Assembly: GCF_036417845.1 (NCBI RefSeq) | Contig: NC_089978.1 | Span: forward strand, 134,844,288-134,908,287 | From: Apteryx mantelli | Lineage: Eukaryota; Chordata; Aves; Apterygiformes; Apterygidae | Direction: 5' to 3' | Length of the DNA: 64,000 nt | Shown: one piece after another, positions 35,501 through 47,200 of the stretch | Layout of the letters: each line of letters opens with the position of its first letter | Numbering within the stretch: position 1 is the stretch's first letter | Notes under the pieces: model-generated | Database searches by the model: none | Told to the model about the DNA's origin: nothing | What the model saw: the letters and a program-made list of their open reading frames with translations, nothing else | Translations under genes and position numbers: made by a program

Positions 35501-38500
35501 TGCTGTGGAAATCACGCTTAGAAATGGGCCAGTGGGATGGAAGGAGCAGAAGAGAAACAAGGTCAAAATAAAAATAAGGGCAGAAGGAAGCCAAGGTAAC
35601 CTGCTTGCACAAATGGGTTGTGCTAGTTCTGGGGTCAGCTTGAAGTTAAAGGAGTGCAACCCAAAGCGAAGTTAAAGGTGTGGACCAGCACTGCTTGGGT
35701 AAGGAGGATGGATCTTACTCACTTCTCCCAATGGAGAGACCTTCTAAAAGTGTGGGTTACCACCTTCCCAACTGAAATTAGTCTGGCAGCTTTCCATGGG
35801 ATTTATAAGAGTTGTAGCACATGCTGGTGGTAGGAAATCTGCTGTGCAAGCTATATCCTCATGCATGTTCCCAGTGCCAGCCAGAGACTGGGTAGTGTGG
35901 GGTCAACCCACACTACAGAGGCTTGGGACTATAGAGACTACATCTGTGACTTTTTCTGTTCTTACAGGGCATTAGTTTGTCTCCCATACAAAGACTTTTG
36001 CAAAGGGTGGGGTACCAGAAGGTCTGGTCCACAAGATAGATGGGTGAACTGGTGTCTCAGTCTGCTTTCTTTGGAGCTGTACCCTCTCTCAAACTCTCTC
36101 AGTCAGCAGCAGCCAGGCTTTGCTCCATCCTCTTGCCACGACAGGAACCAGGCCCTGTGGGCTGAGCCCTGACTTTGCAAGACTAGGGCACAGTGCAGGT
36201 AGAGGGTTCAGCAGAGTCCCACAGACTACACCTGCAACTGCAGCTCGCAGACCTTGGACACCCTTCTTATCTCTGTTCTTTTTATGCACTGGAATAGTGA
36301 CTTGTCCTATTCTAGCACCCTTCTTTCTCTGCCATCCTTTCCATGGGCATCTCTGTAGTACTAGGACCTGCAGGGCTCTTCTTTCCTAATGCCTTTTCCT
36401 AGTACTAGTCCTTAGCTGGCTATCTGTAGTACTCAGCAAAACCGCTTGAATTCTCTACAGGTTCTTCAGCCACCCACTTCTTGGGTGCTTCTCTCCACAG
36501 CTGCTCCAGTTTTTCAGGGGCATCCCTGTCAGAGCAATATAGGACAGCACTGGATTTTCATCTGCCATCTCTGCTGGGACCAGCTAGTGACAGAATCTCC
36601 CACTGCCAGGGGAAAGGAGTTCATTTGCAACAAATTTCTTTGTGTAATGTGCAATTATATTCATGTTGCGATGAATTCAATAGATACTGAAATGTCAGCT
36701 GGACTCAAGGGTTGTGCACTTTATATGGATAACAAGAATGTCCAGAGTTGTTACTGTGTTTGTGCATGTGTTAAAAACAACTCCAGGCCCTCCTGCTCTG
36801 AGGCACAAATGAAGCTCCAGCCAGTTCAGATCAGGAGAAAACATTTCTGGGGAGGGCTTACTTTGCCCTGCTTCCTGAAGGATTCCCTGCAGCTGCCTCT
36901 GAAGCATTTAGCAAAGGCTTCAGAGCACTGGGGGAAGAAGGATGCTCTGTTTGGTAGGAACAGAAACAAGACAGGGCCTCCTGGTGACAGAATGGGATCT
37001 CTTCCTGTTGCAAGTATTGTGTCATAATCCCTTGCATAAACTTCTCAACTGTTGACCTAAAACTGGTTAATTTTATTGTCCCCACTAGTGCTCTTGAAAA
37101 GCTGCTGCAGAATCTAACTGCTGCAGTGGTTACAAAATTTTTCTAATTTCCAGCTTAAATGTATTTACAGCTAGTTTATATTCACTTGTTCCTGTGCCAG
37201 TGTGGCTTTAGCTTAAATTGCTCTTTTCCTCCTTGGTATTCCTCTCCCTTGTGCATAGACTTTGCTTTGCTTGACTAAGCAAACCAGTCTCCTCTTACAT
37301 GATGAGCTCTCTGTGCCATAGGCCATCCTACAAGCTCTTACTTGCACTTTGAATCCAGCTTTCTTGGCTAGAAATGAACATAGTTCCCATCCACAGGTGA
37401 GGTCTTATCAGCATCTTGCACAGCAACAGTAATACATGCCTATAGCTACTAGAAACACCTTCCTGATTGCATTTGTCTTTTCCTTGATGCCTCAGTAGAT
37501 GCTTACAGTCATTATATGACCGACTGGTGATTTTGAGTCTTTCTTCTTTTCTGCTGCTTATATTCAAAAAAGCTCTAGTTTATAGCCAAGAAAGTCCTGA
37601 TTTTAGTCCCTGTGTGCCTTTACTTTTCACTTCGGGATATTAACTTTAATCCCTTTTCTGTTACGGAGGTCTTTAAGGCCATCTACTTCCTCCTGTGTGA
37701 TATTCTGATCCAGTTTGGCAATGTGTCCTTTTTAAAAAAAAAAAAAATCTTTTTTTTGCTTTTCTTCCTATTAATAAGGGATGGATATTATGAGGCTAGT
37801 ATTTCTGCTTCCAGCTTACCTCTGATCACTATGGGACAAGCAGCTGGAGATAAGTGTCGTTTATTCCATTCCTCCTCCCCTCTGGCCCCCAAATCTTTTA
37901 TCAAGCATCCTCAGGATTTATAAACTCAGTCAGCCAAAACAGCCAGATGTAAGGAGATAGTGGAAGTAACAATAATCTAAGTGGAGTTTCCCCGGGGGGC
38001 ATTTTTTGAAATGTTATCTCTAAAAAAGAAAATTCCCAGGAGGAAAAAAAACACTCAGTTACATTTAAGTCAGGGTTGAAAAATACAATCAAGCCATTTT
38101 TTAGAAACTTTTGGAAATTTGAAAGTAGTTGCAAAATCTTGCAAGTGATTTTAAGCTAGATTCTATATTGAGCTCTAGTCTAAATCCTGTTGTTCTTCAC
38201 CACTGGAGTCTAGCGGCATTTGTCTTTCGGATTTTACACTCTTTCCTCACTCAGATATGCATTTCTTTCCCAACCAGAATGTTGTGCCTACAGACAGCTG
38301 TTTCCTGTAACTTGGGCTTTTCTCCTGTCCTCTTTGAAATATTTGCCAAGTCACCAGTTCTCTTGCTCTCCTTCCCACTTTTCCCAGCAGCTTGGCACTG
38401 TTCCCTCTCTGATTCACAGATTTCTAAAGCCTGAAGGAACCGGTATGATCATGTAGTTTGGCCTCTCAAGTAGCAAAGAACTAGCTCACGCAAGTCTTGT

Positions 38501-41500
38501 GTCAGCTCTCTAACTTCTGCTTGAGACATCCCATCTAGGTTTAGGAATAGCAAAAGCTGGAAAATCCAGGTCTGTTGGTCTGATGATCACTCTACTGAAA
38601 GTCTGCACCTCATTTCCATTTGCATCATTAGGTAGCTTCAGGTTTTCTGCCAGGTTAAAGAGCCCTCTATTATCAGAAACTTCATCCCCATATAGGTAAT
38701 GCCAGCCCATGCTCAAGTTAGACTGCCTGAGTTCATTGCATCTTATGGTGCCAGTCAGATTTTCCAGGCTTCAGGTCATCCTTGTTGCTCCCTTCTTGAG
38801 TCCTTCTAATATCTTTGGTGTCCTTTTTAATGGAGTGTAGTTGGATTAGCCAGTGTTTATGCACTGGTTTCACTACTGTGGTGTAGAGAAGACACTTCGT
38901 CTCCCTACTTGATGACCCCAGGCTGATGCATCCAAGTATAACCCATCCCCACAGCTGAAGAAATATGCAGGTAACATCCTTGGTTAACTTGGTTATCTCA
39001 CAATTCCCAAATCCTTTTTTGGAGTCCCTCCAGAGCTTCCAGAAAACAGTCCTCCATCTTGAAAGAGCACAGATTACATTTATGTTCCCAGATGAATGTC
39101 TTTTTGCTTTCAGTACAGCCAAAAATACTTATTGTTTATAAATAAACACCATACCAGTGGATGCAGATAGCTCTGTACAGCTCATCTTTTTCCACCGTTT
39201 ATAACCTTCAACTTTCCTTGTGTCCTCTGAAAGCTTCATCAACACTGGTTTAATACCTTCTTTCAGACCATTAATCAAGATACTAAAGAGTATTAGTTTC
39301 AGAACAGCATCCTACTAGAAATACTTAGCTATGCTGGGGACTCTTTTTTTTCCTTCATTGTCTGAAAACTTTCAGTAAACTAGAATTTGTAATATAGGTC
39401 CCCTTGTTCTTTTAATATATATATTTTTAATCAGAGAATAGTCTTGTGTGATTAAGTTAGATATCTTGTGTGGCATAACTTTAAGCTTCTGTACTGCTTT
39501 TGTTAACTCAGCCCATGATCTCATCAGAAAATGTTACAGCTGTTGGACAAAAACAATTTTGAGAAGGTGAGAGTGAGAACATCATAACCATCTTTCTTTT
39601 TTTTTTTTTTTTTTTTTTAAACTGATTGCATTTCCAGTTTTTTACCTTAAGTTGGCATCAAGTCAACTTGTTTACAGCTATGGATATCATCTTATTTACT
39701 GTTTACAAATATTGGCACAAGGCTGGCTTTCCCAGGGCTGTCACATTTCCCAGCATTCTACAATGCTTTAAAAAGTATCAGGAAAGGTGCAGAGAGCTCC
39801 AGGGCTTCCAACATAAAAACATTTAAGGACAAAGTTCCTAATAGCTCAAACAGCTCTTATTTTCATGACAGATTAACAGATATGGGAAACTTTGGCTTTT
39901 TTGTTTGTTGTGTATTACTTTAAGACTATATTCTATTTGCGTGTAGCTAATGTACTCTCATCTGGTGTTATGTTATCCATCTCATCCCTCTTTCTGCCAG
40001 TGTTTCCTGTTTCTCTCCATTACACCTCATTCTGCTTACCTAATCTTCTCTATTATTTTTTATTTTTATTTATTTTTTTGCATGGCAGGCCCCCTTTTCT
40101 CACTCAGTAGGTGCCCTACTTGAAGACTTATTTCTTCAGCAAGACCCACAAGTGCCACTGAAGTGCATTGCTCTGGTGCTTCAACAAGTCCCATTTGAAG
40201 TTGATAGCTATGGGAAAGGGAGTGAGAATTGCTTTTATCTTCTTCAGATGGACAAGATGACTTGGAAGCATGCCCTTTGCACCTTACACAAACATTATTT
40301 GTTTGATTTTCATACTGGGAACATCCAATCTTATCTTTCTCCATTCTGCTGGAGGAGTTGTCATAGAAGTCTCAGAAATGTAAAACAAGATTCATCCCAA
40401 CCCTTCAGCTTGCCCTGATACAACATGTGGACTATTTTTAACAGGGAACCATTCCTAATTGAAACTGTAATGAATGTGAAAATCAGGGGGATAAAAATAA
40501 CCAAACTTAGGTGTGGTCTAAATGCAGAAGTTATAGTGGTTTAACCAAAAGTGGGTTTTCTAATTGTGTGGGTGTTCTTGTTTTCAGGCAGTTCAATTAA
40601 AGCTGTGCACCTTCTGTGCACACAGACTACACCTGCTTACTTAAAACAACTTACAGCCTCTCACAGATTGTCTAAAAACAGAGGAAGAGGAATAACTGAA
40701 TGGTGTGCATGCATAGCTTTTTGTTGTCACCCTGCTATGCTCTGCATGCCCTTCTTTTGGATTTTAACATCCTACTTCAGTGATCAGTTAGTCAGTTTTA
40801 ATCAGACCAGGGTATTGGCTGAAACGAAAACCCCAAGCACAAGTAGCGCTGACTCAGCAAAAGGCACCAATGACAGTAGATCTTACTCCCACTGAGACAC
40901 AGATCTGTCATCTTTCTCCTCACCTTCACATTCTTTCCTCTTCTCCACAGTCCCTCAAGCCACTGATCAAAAAGCATTGCCATGCCTGGATCAATGCCAG
41001 CCTGGAGCAGTTGAGAAGGCTTCTTCAGCAGACCCCAGAGCAGCAGGTAAAGAACTGCCTTATGTGATAGGAGGAGTCAAAGGAGCTTTACTACTGCTCT
41101 TCTTTCAAAAACAACCTGCTGCTCCCTGAAGTCAGAGGTTCACATACTGCCATGATCTGCAGACTGGCAAAAGAGAGAACCCTCCCATATGCTTCTTATA
41201 CTTACTTTTTGATTCAGAATCTCTAAAACCTCTCTCCTGGGCTCCTGCTTTTGCTTCTCAGCCTTAACACAGCATATTTTTCTAAACAGCTCTCTTTTCC
41301 ATTTTGCCAGAATACCAGAGCCTTGTCATGCCTAGAGAAGGCTGAGATCTTGGAAATGACCATACAGCAGTTAGCAAGGCTCAAGAAGCCAGGTAAATCT
41401 TTTTCTGTCACCTCTCCCAGAGTGCAAGAGTACACAGTGGTTCGAGATCTGTAATGGGAGTGGCACCTAACCAGGCAGAGGGGCTGAATCCAGATAAAAC

Positions 41501-42164
41501 TGTGTCTCTTTAAGAAAGGCATGATTGCTCATGTGTCATTCCAGTTTGCGGGGAGTCACTGTTAGAACAAGTTATGCCACTAACATCACTGTTGCTACAC
41601 TTCTATCTGTTCTTTGTCAAAATTAGGAATTCCATGCCCAAAGATAAATGTATCCTCATATCTTAAAGTTCAAAGGTAACTCTTCCCCCTGCTATGTCCA
41701 TCTGCCTGTTCTCATTCTCAGACATTGCCTCAAAGAATGGCCAGGACTTTGCTGCTGGTTACTGCCACTGTCTCAATGCTGTAAGCACCTTTCTAAGCTC
41801 AGTTGGTTCTTTGATGGATCAAAACATCAGATCTCACATCTTGCATCAGCTAGAGACTACCACTGAGATGAAGGCTGCTATTGCTCCAACTCCTTCTCCC
41901 AAAGTCTGGCAACCCCAAGGTGACTTGCCCTCCCCTAAACCTCTCCAAAGCCCTGCTTTTCTCCACGTAGCTACTCCTTCAGCCTTGCTTTCTTCAGGAC
42001 CTGCCTTGACTATGACATCACCAGAGACTCAGTTCACTCCCAGGGGGCAGCTGGCTTATCCCTCTCCAACACTTACTTCACTGTCTCAACCAAGTTTCTT
42101 CCCTTTGCTTTCCCAGATGCTGGAGACCTCTCCAACTGCACCCCAGATGTGGAGGCCCTGGTGA
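35279..42164 (+). CDS. HES-family bHLH-Orange repressor-like gene with degenerate basic region
   Basis: HES proteins are nuclear repressors that bind DNA through bHLH and recruit Groucho/TLE through a terminal WRPW. Exons: 35279-35362, 40951-41046, 41311-41392, 41722-42164 (705 nt, 234 aa); all GT-AG, phases 0/0/1. These are the classic HES intron positions: exon 1 ends in R-K, exon 2 opens with the basic region, exon 3 carries helix 2. Residues 31-43 are KPLIKKHCHAWIN, where HES proteins have KPL-x-EK-RRRAR-IN. Helix 1 follows (SLEQLRRLL, 45-53). Helix 2 is LEKAEILEMTIQQL (68-81). The Orange domain is about 96-131 (DFAAGYCHCLNAVSTFLSS, then ILHQL). A Pro/Ser-rich linker leads to MWRPW at the very end (WRPW 231-234). 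Exons 2-4 are secure. Exon 1 is inferred from its donor, phase and RK ending; a farther upstream Met at 35126 is possible. The Orange block is most like HES6 and helix 2 most like HES7. I cannot assign orthology. It could be an expressed non-DNA-binding form or an early pseudogene. Confidence 0.8.
37035..37735 (-). repeat. CR1 LINE fragment, minus orientation
   Basis: Read on the plus strand, the text follows the complement of CR1 ORF2. It runs from 'tcttttcctccttggtattcctc' through 'gactaagcaaaccagtctcctctt', 'acaggtgaggtcttatcagcatcttgcacagc', 'ctagaaacaccttcctgattgca' and 'gatgcttacagtcattatatgaccgactggtga' to 'tgtgatattctgatccagtttggcaatgtgtcc', in the order of the element. It is strongly diverged. 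Confidence 0.75.
38410..39340 (-). repeat. CR1-like LINE debris, minus orientation
   Basis: The opening 'cctgaaggaaccggtatgatcatgtagtttggcctctc' is the complement of the CR1 3' end block (gatgatc / ccttctggcc). Further right, 'tgtcctctgaaagcttcatcaacactggtttaataccttctttcagaccattaatcaagatactaaagagtatt' matches the complementary RT-downstream block. At least one, possibly two, old insertions are present. Confidence 0.6.
39597..39619 (+). repeat. Poly-T run
   Basis: About 22 T after 'catctttc'. It could be the reverse-oriented A tail of an old retroposon. Confidence 0.7.
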
Positions 42165-43040
42165 GCTATCACCTAAAGAAGAGGACTCTAACCGTATTGG
42201 GGTTTTCTATGGGACAGCTCAGAGTGTGGAAGTGGGGACAGAGCCTGCTCTCAGCTCTGTGCTTCCCTGAAGGCTGGAGCATGCGAGAACTCCAAATTTT
42301 AAGGGGCCAGATTCTACATCCTATTTTCAGGGCAGGAGAATCGGTACTCAGTGATGTGTCTATCCCTCTATTAGTGCCCAGATGTACAACATGGGAATAC
42401 AGAGCAAGATCCTAGCACAGCATGTGCAAGTGGTAGATTTAAGTCATGCATCATTTCCTTTGTTCTGTTCCAAATACATTTATGAAAGGGTTTACATAAC
42501 AGTGTTTGCTGTGGCAGGGAACTGCCTCAAGAACCCAGGAGATCTTTTCTAGTCCTGTGTTTCTAATGACTGCCCTTCTAACTAATGCTTTCTAAGTTTC
42601 ACCTAATACTCAAGAAGTAAGAAAAGACCATTATTTCTCTGCAACTGAGGCTGTTATTAATAAGAAAATAGCAGAGATATTCCCTGGATTATGCAGAGAT
42701 TGTGCAGACCCCAGAGGCCCACTCAGGGCTGCACAGGATGACCAGGAAGCAATGAACACCAACAAATCCCCTTGGAGTGCATTGTGAAACGACAGCAATT
42801 AAAGGGTATTTTTGCAAGTGGTGGGTTCCTGGGTTTTCTTTTACAATTTCCATGTTGTCATTGCGCATTATTTCATCATTTTGTAACTACAGGGGAAGGC
42901 TTTACAGAAAAAAAGCCTTAAAATTAGACACCAAGGTTCCTTCAGATTTCCCAAGGACATGAAAGAGGTTACTTAGTTCCACAGCTGGCATACTTAGATT
43001 AGCAGAAGGCAAGAACTGATCCAACAATTCTTTACAGTTT
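42165..43040 (+). other. Convergent gap: HES-like 3' UTR and end of MLF2
   Basis: The two genes face each other tail to tail and only about 0.9 kb separates the HES-like stop from the MLF2 poly(A) signal. No AATAAA is seen on the plus strand; an ATTAAA variant lies at 42798-42803. Confidence 0.45.
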
Positions 43041-43045
43041 GTTTC

Positions 43046-43051
43046 TTTATT
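43046..43051 (-). terminator. Poly(A) signal of MLF2
   Basis: AATAAA on the minus strand (plus-strand TTTATT), about 1.2 kb past the MLF2 stop codon. The stretch 43052-44235 is the likely 3' UTR and contains no other recognisable gene. Confidence 0.6.
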
Positions 43052-44235
43052 CAGTAAACATCTAGTTACAAGTTTCACAAATTAAAAAAGTGAGGGAGCT
43101 GACTGAATAGGGGCCAGGGGGACAACAGGCTGGTCCAGCTTTTGTTTTGCTCCTCCCTTCCCTATCACACACATCCTTCTGCTTCTCCATAGCTGCACCA
43201 AGGAGCAGGAGGGGAATAGAAGCCTTTGTCCCAGTGAGGGGACTAACACAGGGTTCTAGCAGAATTTCCTCTTTTGTTTCACAGGGGACTAAATACAAAC
43301 TTCAGAACCAGCCCAACCCAGCACAGAAAAAGTGGAAAGGATGGAAGAGGCAAGGCCGCAGCTTCTCATGCCCACCACTAATGGCAGAAAGAACAGAACC
43401 AAGGGAGAGCAGAAAAAGGATGGGCAATGAATGTGTTCCTTGCACATCAGTGAGATTCTCCATGCCCCACTACAGCACCCAAATGGGGCAAGAAGAGCAA
43501 TGCAGAAGATTAGTTGCTTTGTTTCAACTCTTAAGGGTGGAGGGGGAGGTTAATATTAAATTTGAGGAGGGTCCAAGTGGTGCTTTGAAGGGGCTTCAGA
43601 GTTTCACTGTCTGTACCTGGAAGTAAGGGAAAAAAAGGGAGAATATAAAAAGAATAAGTAGTGATTAGAAAGCAGCACAGAAGACAGATAAAGACAAGTT
43701 TAAACTTGAAGTTTAAAGAGTGAAAACAAATCCCCAGTTCTAAGCACTAGATCACATCCTAGTGAACCCCATTCAAACCACAGGAGAGCAGACACCAACA
43801 CTTATCTGCTTTGCCTAAACTCAACTGGATTCCATCTTTAAAAGTAGACGAATTGACTACAAATGGGCTCTAAGTTTCATACAATGACAATATAAACATT
43901 AGCTGCTTGTCTCTACAGATTGATATTCCCACACCATTTCAACCAGCAGTTAAGGCTGATACCACACTTTTTTCTTGAAGACAAAGCTAACTTAAACAGC
44001 TTCCACCTTCCCCACTCAAAATATCCATCTTCCTCTGCTGTCCAGATTTAGTGGGAAAATCCATTTCCAGCCCAAACTGCAAAATAGTACAAGATTGGGG
44101 CAATAAAAAGAAAAATCATATGGCTAAGAGGCAACCACACAGTGGAAGATGAGAAAAACTTGTTAAGACTTACAAGAATGTGTAGGTAGATTTGGGGGTG
44201 ACAACACAGCACCCCCCACAAAGTCTGCTTTGCGT

Positions 44236-47200
44236 TCACCAGTCATACCGACGGGACTGTCTGGAAGGAGAATCCTCAGGGCCCTGGATTGCAAGACGAG
44301 TCCCCTCAGCCCGGCGGCCATTGCTGCCTTCATGACGTCGATAATCCAGCCCCCGCTGCGGCCGGAAACGGGATGTCTCTCGCCTCCACTCATCATCAAA
44401 TGCAGCTGCATCACCTACATAAGGAAAGAAGAACAAGCTCAGTTGGGGAGGAGGTGGGAAAGTGGCATCCAGATTTGCTGATGAGAAGGACACAGACAGT
44501 ACTCACTTTCATCCATATTGATGTAGTCCTGCCTCTCCTCCTGGTCACCTGTACGATGGTTCCGGGATCGCTGCATGATGTGGGCTCGCTCCCTGATGTG
44601 GTGTCCAATCGACATTTGCTCCAGGCCACTGTCTGAATCCCTTACAGTCCGTCTAGTTTCACGTATCTGTGGACAGATTCCCATGCAGAATAACATTTCA
44701 ATTCATCCTCCCAGCCCCATTAGGCACTCAGATTCTTTCCTGCAGTATTTCAGTCACATACCACCACCACTACTCCCAGGATGTCAGAAGCAACATAATA
44801 ATGAGGGAAAAATGGATTCCCCCCTGCCAGTACTTCCTATCCCCTCCCAATGGCCCTCAGCATGGTTCAGTGAGTCACACTGGGTTCCTCAAACAGCAAC
44901 TGACTGCAAAGCAGAAGTGCTGTGGGTGGCCAACACCATGTCATCAAATGAAGTCTATCCACCCACAGCAAAACCAGCTGCCTAGTGCTTGGTAGACATG
45001 CTCCAGTCTCCTCCTTACCCCACCAGGTGCTGAACGCATCTCTGAGGTCTCTTGATAGACTTTGGGCCCATCACCCAGGTTGGAATAGGAGATGACAGTT
45101 GAGGAGGTAAATGTCTGGCAGTTGGCACCACTTGTCATATGCTCCTGAAAGAAGAAATGGGGAATAGTATAGAGAAGGGACCAGGGGGAAGAAGAGATGC
45201 CAGTTGCTTCTCTCTCTCTGTAAAACAAAGTGGTAAGAAATTACATATAGGAAGAGTACAGTCCCCATGGGTCCATCTTTCTGAAGAATACCTCTTCCTA
45301 TTAATTCTGGTTCCTTGCTGAACAAGTCTACTTCTGCACCTCTTTCCTCACCCATTTCCCTCCCTGCACTCAGCAGGCATGCCCCAGGAACAACCTATCC
45401 ACTGCTCCAGCCTGGACAGCAAGCCGAGGTTATAGCCTCTGCCACTTTGGCAGCTTGAGCATGACCAATACCAAAGAATCATAGTAAAACGAGAGACAGT
45501 AAAGAGGATGGCAAAAGCACCCTCAGCGCTGCTCTTAATATGAACCATTATATGGAGGATTCTTACCATGTTTCCAATCATGTCGTTCATCATTCCAAAC
45601 ATATCTATGAAGCCACCCGCCTGAGAAGAAGGAAAATAGAGTACAGGACAGTCAGTTTGGAAGGATACAGGAGGAAACAACAAATCATCTGCAAAGGACA
45701 TAAAACTGCTGTCTAAGAAGAAAAAAAAACTTGTTCTTTTCCCTTTCTTTCAATAGGGCAGAAAAGACAGAATTTAGGGTTGCTGTTCTCCCCAGTCCCT
45801 CAGGTTTCGTAGCCCAAACCTTCTGTCCCTCAAGATCTCTGGATAGGGCAAAGGGCATTTTTTTCTTTGGGTCTGATTCCTGATGCACTGGGATTCATGA
45901 GTCCTTGCACACAGTAAGGTTAAGAGAAGAAAACTCAGAACATGTACAATGGTCTTACTACAGAACAGCCATCCTTGTGGACGTTTTAACCTCATCATTG
46001 TTAACCCACAATTTAAACCACAAAGATGTTTCTGTGCGTTGTATTTGTTCTAACATAATAATAAGTTCTCTTATTTTCCCTATAAACACTTGACTGTTTT
46101 TCATCTTGTAAACCTAAAGGCTTTGCTAATATACTGGGCCAGCAGGTCTCACAGGTTAATTGTGCAACATGTAAACAAAATTACTATGTCAGTTTAAACT
46201 TGCTGATTTTTTATTTTGAGGAGCCTCTTTTTCTTGTTTTCAGAGGACCAACAATCATGTGTAATATTATTATCCTTTGAAGTCTATTAATCCTTCTCAG
46301 AACTAGAACAATTCCAGGATGCTTAACCTTTTTCACTGAGGCAATCCTGCAGAGCAAGTCAGCTTAAGTTACTGAAATCTGGAGTAACCCCTTTCCATTG
46401 TATTTTAGAGGATGACAAAATCCATACAATCCAAGAACGATGCTCTCACTCATGTACAGACATTCTCATTCCATTCCTGTTCACCTGAAACATTCTGTTG
46501 GCTTTTCCATCTTCCACTGCTGGCCAAGGAGGTTCAACGATCACCTCTGCCTAATAATGGCCGAGTCTTCTCCCTGAGTTGTCACAGTTCCTTCAGGAGC
46601 TCCAAACTGAGCTCCTTGGTTTCTTTTTAGACGCATGAGGTTAGTAAGAGTCTATCTGCTCTCCCTAGATATTATCTGTCCCTTTTCTTATGGAGTATTA
46701 TGCCGTAACAGCTTTAGAACTCTTCTCTATTTGAGGTTCAAATACAAACCCCCAATATAAGAATCTCTCCTCTAAAACAGCTCATAGACTTGATTTAAAC
46801 ATTAGAGAGGAAACAAGAGACTGGCCTGAAGTCACACAGCAAGTCAGTGAAAGAGCTCCAAGAGAAACCGGCTGCTTTTGGTTTCAGTTCAATACTCACT
46901 TCACTATTCCATTTACTATGAATCTAAAGCTCATTCTGGTGTCCTCACCTTCCCATCCTCACTGCCTGTTAAGACAGACTATCTTGGTCACAGATGCTAC
47001 ATTTTAGCACTACTTGCACAGAGCACTGACTCAAAAGAGCCACTAGTTGTGAAGCCTCAAATAAGATCTAGTGACCTTATGAAACCTGTGGGACTGGGAG
47101 AACAGCAACCCCAAATTCTGTCTTTTCTGCCCTGTTGAAAGAAAGGGAAAAGAACTCAGAAAAACTGAGGACTCACCATGCCCAGCATTCCAAAGGGTGA

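Larger units (their letters stand above)
35363..40950 (+). other. Long first intron of the HES-like gene
   Basis: If exon 1 is correct, this intron is 5.6 kb, long for a HES gene. Much of it is CR1 LINE debris in minus orientation, which would explain the expansion. No other exon with family resemblance was found inside it. Confidence 0.5.

Noticed and set aside
39531-39566. Alternative first exon (MLQLLDKNNFEK) for the HES-like gene
   Set aside because: It ends in phase 0 at a GTGAGA donor but is only 12 codons, is AT-rich, borders CR1 debris and lacks the usual R-K ending, which the 35279 exon has.
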